A stretch of 64,000 nucleotides of DNA, taken from Actinomadura luteofluorescens. GTDB lineage: Bacteria; Actinomycetota; Actinomycetes; Streptosporangiales; Streptosporangiaceae. The number at the start of each line of letters is the position of its first letter. Positions within the stretch are counted from its first letter, which is position 1. The stretch is taken from contig NZ_JACCBA010000001.1 of the NCBI RefSeq assembly GCF_013409365.1, positions 1 to 64,000 of the forward strand. The letters run 5' to 3'. The notes beneath the pieces are model-generated. The model did no database searches, was not told the DNA's origin, and worked only from the letters and a program-made list of their open reading frames with translations. Below are positions 51,803-59,774 of this stretch, piece after piece. The position numbers were made by a program, and so were the translations under genes.

Positions 51803-54300
51803 CGCTTCACCTCCAGGGGGAGGGGCTTGATCTGGTCGCGCTCGACCTCGAAGGCGATGCTCGGGTCGGGGGTCTGCGGCGCGTTGACGAACGAGACGAA
51901 CCGGCGGAGCCGCTCGGGGTCGTCCAGGGTGTCGCGCCACTCGTCGGAGTAGGACGCGACGTGGCGGGCCATGGCGTCGTCGAGGTCGGCGCAGATGCCG
52001 AGCCGGTCGTCCACGATGACCTCGCGCAGGTAGTCCAGGCCGCCGTCGAGGGACTCCAGCCAGCTCGCGGTGCGCTGCAGCCGGTCGGCGGTGCGGATGT
52101 AGAACATCAGGAACCGGTCGATGCAGGTGATCAGTTCGTCGTCGGTGAGGTCGGTGGCGAACAGGTCGGCGTGCCGGGGCCGCATGCCGCCGTTCCCGGC
52201 GAGGTAGAGGTTCCAGCCGTTCTCGGTGGCGATGACGCCGAAGTCCTTGCTCTGCGCCTCGGCGCACTCGCGGGCGCAGCCGGACACGGCCGACTTCAGC
52301 TTGTGCGGGGCGCGCAGCCCCCGGTAGCGCATCTCCAGCCGGATCGCCATCGCGGCCGAGTCCTGGACGCCGTAGCGGCACCAGGTGGACCCGACGCACG
52401 ACTTCACCGTGCGCAGCGCCTTGCCGTAGGCGTGGCCGGACTCGAACCCGGCCTCGACGAGCCGCCGCCAGATCTCCGGCAGCTGCTCCACGCGGGCGCC
52501 GAACAGGTCGATGCGCTGACCGCCGGTGATCTTGGTGTAGAGGCCGAAGTCGCGCGCCACCTCCCCGATCACGATGAGCCGCTCGGGGGTGATCTCCCCG
52601 CCGGGGACGCGCGGGACCACCGAGTAGGTGCCGTTCTTCTGCAGGTTGGCCAGGAAGTGGTCGTTGGTGTCCTGCAGCGCCGCCTGCTCGCCCTCCAGGA
52701 TGTGGCCGTTGCCAAGGCTGGCGAGGATGGAGGCGACCGCGGGCTTGCAGATGTCGCAGCCGCGGCCCGTCCCGTGCTCCTGGACGAGCTGGGTGAAGCT
52801 CGCGACCCGCCCGGCCCGGACGATGTCGAACAGCTCGGCGCGGCTGTAGTCGAAGTGCTCGCAGATCGCCGTGCTGACCTCGATCCCGGCGGCGGTCAGC
52901 TCGGCGTCCAGGATCCGCTTCACCAGCGGGACGCAGCTGCCGCAGCTCGTCCCGGCCCGGGTGCGGTCCTTCACACCGGCCACGTCGGTCAGGGAGCATT
53001 CGGCGACCGCGCAGCGGATCCCCTCGGCGGTGACGTTGTTGCAGGAGCAGATGACCGTCGCCCCGGGGAGGTCGCCGCCCGCCGCCTCCGTCCCGCCGAA
53101 CAGCATCTGCTCGGGCGCGGCAGGCAGGCCGCCGCCGACGTGGGCGCGGAGCGTGCCGTAGGACTCGGCGTCGCCGACGAGGACGCCGCCGAGCAGGGTC
53201 CGCGCGTCGTCGCTGACGACGAGCCGCTTGTAGACGCCGGCGACGGGGTCGGTGTAGGTGACGCCGAGCGCGCCCTGCCCGGGCCCGGCGAACGGGTCGC
53301 CGAAGCTGGCGACGTCGACGCCCATCAGCTTGAGCTTGGTCGACATGTCCGCGCCCTCGAACACCGCCGTGCTCGCCGGGGACAGCAGCCGGTCGGCGAC
53401 CACCTCGGCCATCGAGAAGCACGGCCCGACCAGCCCGTAGACCGCGCCGCCGACCAGGGCGCACTCGCCGATCGCGAAGACGGCGGGGTCCTCGGTGCGG
53501 CAGGAGGCGTCCACCACGATCCCGCCGCGCTCCCCCACCGGCAGGCCGCAGCCGCGGGCCAGCTCGTCGCGCGGGCGGATCCCGGCGGAGAACACCACGA
53601 CCTCGGCGTCGAGGACCGCGCCGTCCGCCAGCACGACGCGGCGGACGGAGCCGTCCTCCCCCGCCTCCAGGGCGCGCATCGGGGTGCCGGCGTGCACGGC
53701 CATGCCGAGCGCCTCGATGTGGCGGCGCAGCATCGCGCCGCCGCCCTCGTCGAGCTGGCGCGGCATCAGCCACGGCGCCACCTCCACGACGCCGCTGCGC
53801 AGGCCGAGGCCCTGGATCGCGCGGGCCGCCTCCAGGCCGAGCAGGCCGCCGCCGACGACGGCGCCGGTGGCCCTGCCCCGCGCGTACGCGCGGATCGCGT
53901 CCAGGTCGTCGATCGTGCGGTAGACGAAGACGCCCGGCAGGTCCGCGCCCTCGACCGGCGGGACGAACGGCGAGGACCCCGTGGCCAGGACGAGCGCGTC
54001 GTAGGGGACGGCGCGCCCCGCCGAGGTGGCGACCGTCCGGGCGGCGCGGTCGATCCCGGTGACCCGTTCCCCGGTCCGCACGGTGACGGTGCCGTCGTGC
54101 GCCGGGTAGGCGAGGTCGGCGCCCTCCAGGTGCGTCGTCAGCGCCACCCGGTCGTAGGCGGTGCGGGGCTCCTCGCCGATCACCGTGATCGTCCACGTTC
54201 CGGCGGCGTCGCGCTCGCGCACCGCCTCCACCAGGCGGTGCGCGGCCGGCCCGTGGCCGGCGACGACCAGGCGCCTGTCCGGTCTGCTGTCGGCTCCCAT
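51799..54300 (-). CDS. nirB: Nitrite reductase [NAD(P)H] large subunit
   Basis: An 833-residue enzyme that reduces nitrite to ammonium in the cytosol. In order: FAD/NAD domains (ATGSSPFVPP, AVVGGGLLGLEAARAI), two BFD-like Fe-S domains (ICSCNNVTAEGIR with TSCGSC, and GRGCDICKP), and the sulphite/nitrite reductase domain. The sirohaem/[4Fe-4S] cysteines are in CVGSTWC (about residues 633-639) and SGCAREC (about 671-675). No nirD small-subunit gene follows; the FAD reductase takes its place. ATG at 54300. Confidence 0.95.
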   Translation of the reverse strand: MGADSRPDRRLVVAGHGPAAHRLVEAVRERDAAGTWTITVIGEEPRTAYDRVALTTHLEGADLAYPAHDGTVTVRTGERVTGIDRAARTVATSAGRAVPYDALVLATGSSPFVPPVEGADLPGVFVYRTIDDLDAIRAYARGRATGAVVGGGLLGLEAARAIQGLGLRSGVVEVAPWLMPRQLDEGGGAMLRRHIEALGMAVHAGTPMRALEAGEDGSVRRVVLADGAVLDAEVVVFSAGIRPRDELARGCGLPVGERGGIVVDASCRTEDPAVFAIGECALVGGAVYGLVGPCFSMAEVVADRLLSPASTAVFEGADMSTKLKLMGVDVASFGDPFAGPGQGALGVTYTDPVAGVYKRLVVSDDARTLLGGVLVGDAESYGTLRAHVGGGLPAAPEQMLFGGTEAAGGDLPGATVICSCNNVTAEGIRCAVAECSLTDVAGVKDRTRAGTSCGSCVPLVKRILDAELTAAGIEVSTAICEHFDYSRAELFDIVRAGRVASFTQLVQEHGTGRGCDICKPAVASILASLGNGHILEGEQAALQDTNDHFLANLQKNGTYSVVPRVPGGEITPERLIVIGEVARDFGLYTKITGGQRIDLFGARVEQLPEIWRRLVEAGFESGHAYGKALRTVKSCVGSTWCRYGVQDSAAMAIRLEMRYRGLRAPHKLKSAVSGCARECAEAQSKDFGVIATENGWNLYLAGNGGMRPRHADLFATDLTDDELITCIDRFLMFYIRTADRLQRTASWLESLDGGLDYLREVIVDDRLGICADLDDAMARHVASYSDEWRDTLDDPERLRRFVSFVNAPQTPDPSIAFEVERDQIKPLPLEVKR

Positions 54301-54345
54301 GGGCCCGATCCTCGGCGGCCCGCATTACCCGCAGGGATCCCCGCC

Positions 54346-54361
54346 GTCACCCCGGCGTTAA
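54346..54361. promoter_or_regulatory. GlnR-like box upstream of nirB
   Basis: GTCAC, six bases, GTTAA (54346-54361), or TTAAC-N6-GTGAC on the nirB strand, resembles one half of the GlnR consensus GTnAC-N6-GnAAC and is 45 bp from the nirB start. nirB is a GlnR target in Streptomyces. The match is imperfect. Confidence 0.35.
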
Positions 54362-54373
54362 GTGGACCTCACA

Positions 54374-54405
54374 GGCGGCCCGCCCGCGAGGTTGGGCGGG
54401 CCGCC
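54374..54405. repeat. Inverted repeat in the nirB-sirtuin divergent region
   Basis: GGCGGCCCGCCC (54374-54385) and GGGCGGGCCGCC (54394-54405) are perfect 12-bp arms with an eight-base loop, 36 bp before the sirtuin start. A terminator would be out of place between divergent genes, so an attenuator or operator is possible. Confidence 0.5.
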
Positions 54406-54441
54406 CACGCCGCACCCGCCCCGGTCGTGCACCATGGAAGG

Positions 54442-55290
54442 GTGACGGAGGCTGTGGAGAACGCGGCGCGGACCGGCCTGCCGATGCTGGCCGACCTCGT
54501 CTCGGACGGCGACGTGGTGGTGCTGAGCGGCGCGGGGCTGTCGACGGAGTCGGGCATTCCCGACTACCGCGGGGAGACGGGGCGGCGGCGGCGCGCGGAG
54601 CCGATGACCTACCAGGCGTTCACCGGGAGCGAGGCGGCGCGGCGCCGCTACTGGGCGCGCAGCCACCTCGGCTGGCGGCACATCGCGCGGGCCCGCCCGA
54701 ACGCCGGGCACCGCGCGGTCGCCGAGCTGCAGCGGCGCGGCCTGCTGGCCGGGATCATCACCCAGAACGTCGACGGCCTCCAGCAGGCCGCGGGCGCGCG
54801 CGAGGTGATCGAGCTGCACGGCGCGCTGGACCGGGTCGTCTGCCTGTCCTGCGGCGAGCGGTCCGCGCGCGAGCGGCTGGACGAGCGGCTGCGCGAGGCC
54901 AACCCCGGCTGGACGGCCCGGGCCGAGACGATCAACCCCGACGGCGACGCCGTGCTGCGCGACGAGGCCGTCGAGACGTTCCGGATCGTGGACTGCGAGC
55001 GGTGCGGCGGCGCGCTCAAGCCCGATGTGATCTTCTTCGGGGAGAACGTGCCGCCGGGCCGCGTCGGGGACTGCTACGCGCTGACGGAGCGGGCGGGGGC
55101 GCTGCTGGTGCTGGGGTCGTCGCTGACCGTGCTGTCGGGGTACCGGTTCGTCCGGCACGCGGCGCGGCACGGCGTCCCGGTGGCGATCGTCAACCGCGGC
55201 GCGACCCGGGGCGATCCGCACGCGCTCGTCACGCTGGACGCCCCGCTCGGCGCGACCCTGGACGCGCTGGTCGCCGAGCTGCCCGCCTGA
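54442..55290 (+). CDS. NAD-dependent deacylase (sirtuin)
   Basis: A 282-residue Sir2-family protein. The NAD-binding motif GAGLSTESGIPDYRG, TQNVDGLQ, the catalytic His in ELHGALD, the zinc ligands in CLSCGER and CERCGG, and LGSSLTVLSGYR are all present. It removes acyl groups from lysines of proteins using NAD. An insert of about 20 residues between the zinc pairs is longer than in CobB. GTG 54442 was taken; GTG 54454 with GGAGG upstream is an alternative. Confidence 0.92.
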   Translation: MTEAVENAARTGLPMLADLVSDGDVVVLSGAGLSTESGIPDYRGETGRRRRAEPMTYQAFTGSEAARRRYWARSHLGWRHIARARPNAGHRAVAELQRRGLLAGIITQNVDGLQQAAGAREVIELHGALDRVVCLSCGERSARERLDERLREANPGWTARAETINPDGDAVLRDEAVETFRIVDCERCGGALKPDVIFFGENVPPGRVGDCYALTERAGALLVLGSSLTVLSGYRFVRHAARHGVPVAIVNRGATRGDPHALVTLDAPLGATLDALVAELPA

Positions 55291-55306
55291 GCGGGCCCGC
55301 CCCGCC

Positions 55307-56014
55307 CTACCCCCCGCCCAGCAGGGAGGTCGCGGCCGGCGCCGGGGCGTGCGAGTGCCCGGGGTCCCCGGGCGGGGGCGCGCCGGTGGCCTGGGGCGGG
55401 TCGGGCAGCATGTCGCCGGTGACGAAGCCGGTGCCCTCCAGCAGCCTCATGTGGGTGCGGACGAACGTCTCGCACTGCTCGGAGAAGTTCCGCACGAGCG
55501 TGTTGCGCGTGCTGCCGCGGACGGCGGCGATCGCCGGGTAGATCTGCCCGTGCGCCATCCGCAGCCGGGCGACGGCCGTCCGGTCGTAGTCGTTCCCCGA
55601 CTTGCCGGTGATCTCCGACATCCAGCTCTGCTGGTCCGGGGTGGGCCGGCTCGGCAGCGCGACGTTCAGCTTCGCGGCGACCGCGCGGTCCAGCGCGTCC
55701 AGCCGGACGTGCTGGCGCGCGATCTCGCCGAGGTTGCGGCGGGTCGCGGCCCGCGCGGCGCGGCGCTCGGCCTCCCGGCCGACGGGGATCTCCCACAGCC
55801 CCGCCTGACGGACCTTCACGACGAGGTCGCGGTCGGCGGGGCCGAGCGGCCCCCACGGGGTGTCGACGGTGGACTGGGCCGCGGCCTGGGCGTTCGCCTG
55901 CGGCGCCACGGCGCCGCCGTCGGCCGCCTGGCGGCCGATCGGCGCGCAGGCGCCGAGCAGCAGGGCCGCGGCGAGGCCGCACGCCGCGGCGGCGACCGGT
56001 CGGGGTTCTCGCAT
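55307..56014 (-). CDS. DUF4142 lipoprotein
   Basis: A 235-residue secreted protein with lipobox LLLGAC (Cys at about 23), an Ala/Gln-rich linker, and a helical DUF4142 domain (about 58-190) containing DRDLVVKVRQAGLWEIPVGREAERRA, RQHVRLDALDRAVA and RTHMRLLEGTGF. DUF4142 folds as a ferritin-like bundle; function unknown. The C-terminal tail is Pro/Gly/His-rich. No partner genes are evident. Confidence 0.88.
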   Translation of the reverse strand: MREPRPVAAAACGLAAALLLGACAPIGRQAADGGAVAPQANAQAAAQSTVDTPWGPLGPADRDLVVKVRQAGLWEIPVGREAERRAARAATRRNLGEIARQHVRLDALDRAVAAKLNVALPSRPTPDQQSWMSEITGKSGNDYDRTAVARLRMAHGQIYPAIAAVRGSTRNTLVRNFSEQCETFVRTHMRLLEGTGFVTGDMLPDPPQATGAPPPGDPGHSHAPAPAATSLLGGG

Positions 56015-56113
56015 CCGCCGCCGCCTTTCGGTCGAGGGGGAAGGGGCGTCGATGCGCAGTACGCGCGTCCGGGCGGGAAGGTTCGGCCGGGCTCGGACCG
56101 GTTCGGGCCGGGC

Positions 56114-56593
56114 TCAGGTCCAGCCGAGCTGGGCCAGGGAGGTGACCGGCGGTTCGCCGCCCGCGTCGGTGAAGGCGCGCAGGGCGTCGACGAGGGCGCG
56201 CCGCTGCCCGGCCGGCATCCGGGCCACCACCGCGGCGATGTCGGCGCGGCGGCGGGCGGTCACGTCGTCGACGATGCCGCGCCCGGCCGGGGTGAGCTGG
56301 ATGCGGACCTCCCGGCCGCTGTCGGGGCTGGCCTGGCGGTCCACCAGCCCGGCGGCGGCCAGCCGGTCCACCATCCGCATCGCGGTCGAGGGATTGACCT
56401 CCAGGAGCCCGGCGAGCGTCACGAGCTTGGCGGGCCCCTGCGAGGACAGCACCACCAGGAGCCGGAACTGCGGCAGCGTGACGGCGCCCTCCACCGCGGC
56501 CAGCGAGCGCGCCGAGACCGCCACCAGCAGGCGGGACGCGGTCAGCAGCGCCGAGGTCACCGCGTCGACGCCGTCGTCGTACCGCTCGTTCAT
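56114..56593 (-). CDS. MarR family transcriptional regulator
   Basis: A 159-residue winged-helix regulator: LPQFRLLVVLSSQGPAKLVTLAGLLEVNPSTAMRMVDRLAAAGLVDRQASPDSGREVRIQLT spans the helix-turn-helix and wing with the conserved Asp-Arg region. Helices at both ends form the dimer interface. Usually senses phenolic or oxidative signals. It lies between a lipoprotein gene and the FAD/Fe-S oxidoreductase on the same strand, with 64 bp to the latter. Confidence 0.92.
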   Translation of the reverse strand: MNERYDDGVDAVTSALLTASRLLVAVSARSLAAVEGAVTLPQFRLLVVLSSQGPAKLVTLAGLLEVNPSTAMRMVDRLAAAGLVDRQASPDSGREVRIQLTPAGRGIVDDVTARRRADIAAVVARMPAGQRRALVDALRAFTDAGGEPPVTSLAQLGWT

Positions 56594-56657
56594 GACGACT
56601 TTCTACAGGGACCCGTCCCGCGTCCGCGAGCGCCGCCGCGGACCGGGCCGCCACCGG

Positions 56658-59600
56658 TCACCGGCCGTCCCCGTCCGGGAGGAGGCCGGCGAGGAGTTCG
56701 GCGAGATGGCGTGGCCGGGCGGCGGTCCCCGACTCGATCTGCGTCCGGCAGGAGAACCCGTCGGCGAGGACGACCGTCCCCGGCCCGGCGTCCCGCACCG
56801 CGGGCCACACGCCCTGCTCGGCGATGGCGGCCGACACCTCGTGGTGGCCCGCCTCGAAGCCGAAGTTCCCGGCGAGGCCGCAGCACCCGACGTCGAGCGT
56901 CCGCACGTCGACCCCGGCGCGCGCCAGCACGCGCCGGTCGGCGTCGAACCCCATGACGGCGTGCTGGTGGCAGTGCGGCTGGGCGATCGCGCGGACCTTC
57001 GGCCGGTCGAGCCCGGCGACGACGTCGTGGGACGCGCCCGGCGAGGCGCCACCGGACTCCTCCTGGTGCTCGTCGAGGAGCTCGGCGAGGGTCCGGGTCT
57101 GGTCGCGGAGCCGCTTGACGTCGTCCTCCAGCGCGTCGCCCTCCATCAGCTCGGGGGCGTCGGCGCGGAACACCGCGGTGCAGCTCGGCTCCAGCCCGAC
57201 CACGGGGACGCCGTCGCGCAGCCGCGGCGCGAGGGCCCGGACGGTGCGGCGCAGCACGCGGGCGGCCGTGCCGAGCTGCCCCGTGGAGATCCAGGTCAGG
57301 CCGCAGCACAGCGGCACCGGCGGGACCTCGACCCGGTGGCCGGTCGCCTCCAGGACGCGGACCGCGGCCTTGCCGATGTGCGGGTGGAAGTTGTCGGTGA
57401 ACGTGTCGGGCCACAGCACGACCCGCCGCCCGCCGCCGCGCGGGGGCCGGCGCCTGAACCAGTCGGTGAACCGCTCGCCGGCGAAGCGGGGCATGTCGCG
57501 GCGCGGGTCGATGCCGCCGATCCGCTTGGCGACCCGGTCCAGGACGGGGGCATGCAGTGCGGCGTTGGCGGCGCCGGGCGCCAGCGCGGCGATCCGCGCC
57601 CACAGCGGCAGCCAGCCCATGGTGTAGTGCGCGGGCGGACGGATGCGGCCCCGGTAGTGGTGGGAGAGGAACTCGGCCTTGTAGGTGGCCATGTCCACGT
57701 TGACGGGGCAGTCGCTGCGGCATCCCTTGCAGGCCAGGCACAGGTCGAGGGCGTCGCGGACGTCCCGCGACCGCCATCCGTCGGTGATGACGACGGCGCC
57801 GCCCGGCCCCGGCACCGCCGGGTTCGGCGTGCCGCCGCGCGGCATCCCGCGCATCATCTCCATCAGCAGCCGGGCCCGGCCCCGGGTGGAGTGCTCCTCC
57901 TCCCCCGTCACCCGGTAGCTCGGGCACATGACGCCGCCCGAGGACGCCCGGCACTTGCCGATCCCTACGCAGCGGGCCGCGGCGTGGGTGAAGCGGTGGT
58001 CGTCGTCGGGGAAGGAGAACCGGGTCCGCGGCTCGGCCGGGTCGTAGCCGAGGTGGTCGAGGTTCTCGTCCAGCCGGGACGGGTGGACGATCTTGCCGGG
58101 GTTCATCCGGTTCCCCGGGTCGAAGACCGCCTTGAACCGCTCGAACAGCCGGACCACCTCGTCCCCGAACATGATCGGCAGCAGCTCGCCGCGGGCCTGG
58201 CCGTCGCCGTGCTCGCCCGACAGCGACCCGCCGTGGTCCGCGACGAGGCGGGCGGCGCGCTCGATGAAGCGCCGGTACCCGCCGGTGCCGCGCTCGTCCT
58301 CCAGGTCGAACGGGATACGGGTGTGCACGCAGCCCTGCCCGAAGTGCCCGTAGAGCGAGACGGGGCCATAGCCGAACTCGTCGACGAGGGCGCGGAAGTC
58401 GCGCAGGTAGCCGCCGAGCCGGTCGGGCGGGACGGCGGCGTCCTCCCAGCCCTCGTGGGTGTCGGGCCGTCCCGGCGGGTAGGCGGTCGCGCCGAGCCCG
58501 GCCTCGCGCACCTTCCAGAGCAGCTCCTCCTCGTGCGGGTCGCGCACGAAGGTGCAGCGCGGCGGGTTCGGCCCGTTCTCCAGGTCCTCGATGAGCGAGC
58601 GGGCCCTGCCGTCGGCCTCGTCCTTGGTGTCGCCGCCGAAGCGGACCATGAGCCAGCCCCCTCCCTCCGGCATGTCCTCCACCGCGCGGGGCCCGGCGAG
58701 ATGGTCGCGGCGGGCCAGGTCGAGGAGCCGCTCGTCCATGCCCTCCAGCGCGAGCGGGCGCGAGGGCAGGACGCGCGGCACGGCGTCGCCGGCCTCCGCG
58801 ATGCCGTCGTAGCCGAGGACGGCGAGCGACTCGAAGGCCGGGATTGGCACCAGGCGTATCTCCGCGCGCAGCACGGCGACGAGCGTGCCCTCCGACCCGA
58901 CGAGGGCGCGTGCCACGTCGAAGCCCTTCTCGGGCAGCAGCGAGTCCAGGTTGTAGCCGGACACGCGGCGCGGGATGCCGGGGTAGCGGGTGCGGATCAG
59001 CTCCATGCCGTCGTCGCGCAGGTCGCGCAGCGCGCGGTAGATCTCGGCGCGCCGGCCGCCCTCGTCCTGGATCCGCTCGTACTCCTCCTCGGAGGTCTCC
59101 CCGACCCACATCCGCAGCCCGTCGTAGGTCAGCACCTCCAGCCGCAGGACGGAGTCGACCATCTTCCCGTACGCCTGCGCCGACGCGCCGCACGAGTTGT
59201 TGCCGATCATCCCGCCGATCGTGCAGGTGTCGTGGGTGGACGGCTTGGGCCCCACCATCAGCCGGTGCCGCGACAGCCGCTCGTTCAGGTCGTCCAGGCA
59301 CGCGCCGGGCTCGACCACGGCGCGGCGCGCCCGCGGGTCGACCGACACCAGCGCGCGGCAGTACTTGGACCAGTCGACGACCACCGCGTCGTTGACGCAC
59401 TGCCCGGCCAGGCTCGTCCCGCCGCCGCGGGACAGGATCGGGACGTCGTGCTCGGCGCAGACCCGGACGGCCTCCGCGCCGGCCTCGACCGTCCGCGGCA
59501 CCACCACCCCGATGGGCGGCTGCTGGTAGTTGGACGAGTCGTGGGAGTAGGCGGCCCGGGAGCCGGGATCGAACCGGACCTCGCCGTCCACCCTCTCGCC

Positions 59601-59687
59601 GAGCGCGCGCCGCAGCGCGTCCCGCCCGCGGGACGCCGCGCCCGCTCGCCTCTGGTCCTGCCGTGTCCCCTTCGCCGAAACAGCCAT
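56658..59687 (-). CDS. FAD- and Fe-S-binding oxidoreductase (D-2-hydroxyacid dehydrogenase type)
   Basis: A 1009-residue fusion of a GlcD-type flavoprotein with a GlpC-type iron-sulphur protein, like YdiJ. The FAD-binding PCMH domain is marked by PILSRGGGTSLAGQ, GGMIGNNSCG and VGSEGTLVAV. The ferredoxin part has CLACKGCRSDCP and an earlier CVGIGKC/CPSYR pair. Two CCG-type motifs near the C-terminus (LCCGLTWIS, GCCGLAGNFG) bind a further cluster. It probably oxidises a 2-hydroxy acid such as D-lactate or 2-hydroxyglutarate at the membrane face, passing electrons to quinone. ATG 59687 has no ribosome site; it may be leaderless. Confidence 0.92.
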   Translation of the reverse strand: MAVSAKGTRQDQRRAGAASRGRDALRRALGERVDGEVRFDPGSRAAYSHDSSNYQQPPIGVVVPRTVEAGAEAVRVCAEHDVPILSRGGGTSLAGQCVNDAVVVDWSKYCRALVSVDPRARRAVVEPGACLDDLNERLSRHRLMVGPKPSTHDTCTIGGMIGNNSCGASAQAYGKMVDSVLRLEVLTYDGLRMWVGETSEEEYERIQDEGGRRAEIYRALRDLRDDGMELIRTRYPGIPRRVSGYNLDSLLPEKGFDVARALVGSEGTLVAVLRAEIRLVPIPAFESLAVLGYDGIAEAGDAVPRVLPSRPLALEGMDERLLDLARRDHLAGPRAVEDMPEGGGWLMVRFGGDTKDEADGRARSLIEDLENGPNPPRCTFVRDPHEEELLWKVREAGLGATAYPPGRPDTHEGWEDAAVPPDRLGGYLRDFRALVDEFGYGPVSLYGHFGQGCVHTRIPFDLEDERGTGGYRRFIERAARLVADHGGSLSGEHGDGQARGELLPIMFGDEVVRLFERFKAVFDPGNRMNPGKIVHPSRLDENLDHLGYDPAEPRTRFSFPDDDHRFTHAAARCVGIGKCRASSGGVMCPSYRVTGEEEHSTRGRARLLMEMMRGMPRGGTPNPAVPGPGGAVVITDGWRSRDVRDALDLCLACKGCRSDCPVNVDMATYKAEFLSHHYRGRIRPPAHYTMGWLPLWARIAALAPGAANAALHAPVLDRVAKRIGGIDPRRDMPRFAGERFTDWFRRRPPRGGGRRVVLWPDTFTDNFHPHIGKAAVRVLEATGHRVEVPPVPLCCGLTWISTGQLGTAARVLRRTVRALAPRLRDGVPVVGLEPSCTAVFRADAPELMEGDALEDDVKRLRDQTRTLAELLDEHQEESGGASPGASHDVVAGLDRPKVRAIAQPHCHQHAVMGFDADRRVLARAGVDVRTLDVGCCGLAGNFGFEAGHHEVSAAIAEQGVWPAVRDAGPGTVVLADGFSCRTQIESGTAARPRHLAELLAGLLPDGDGR

Positions 59688-59774
59688 GTCAAGACGACTA
59701 ACCGCCAGGGCCCGCTTCAATCGCCCGGCCTGCCGTCCGTCCGGCCCGAGCGCCGTCCCGCGGTCATCCCGCGG

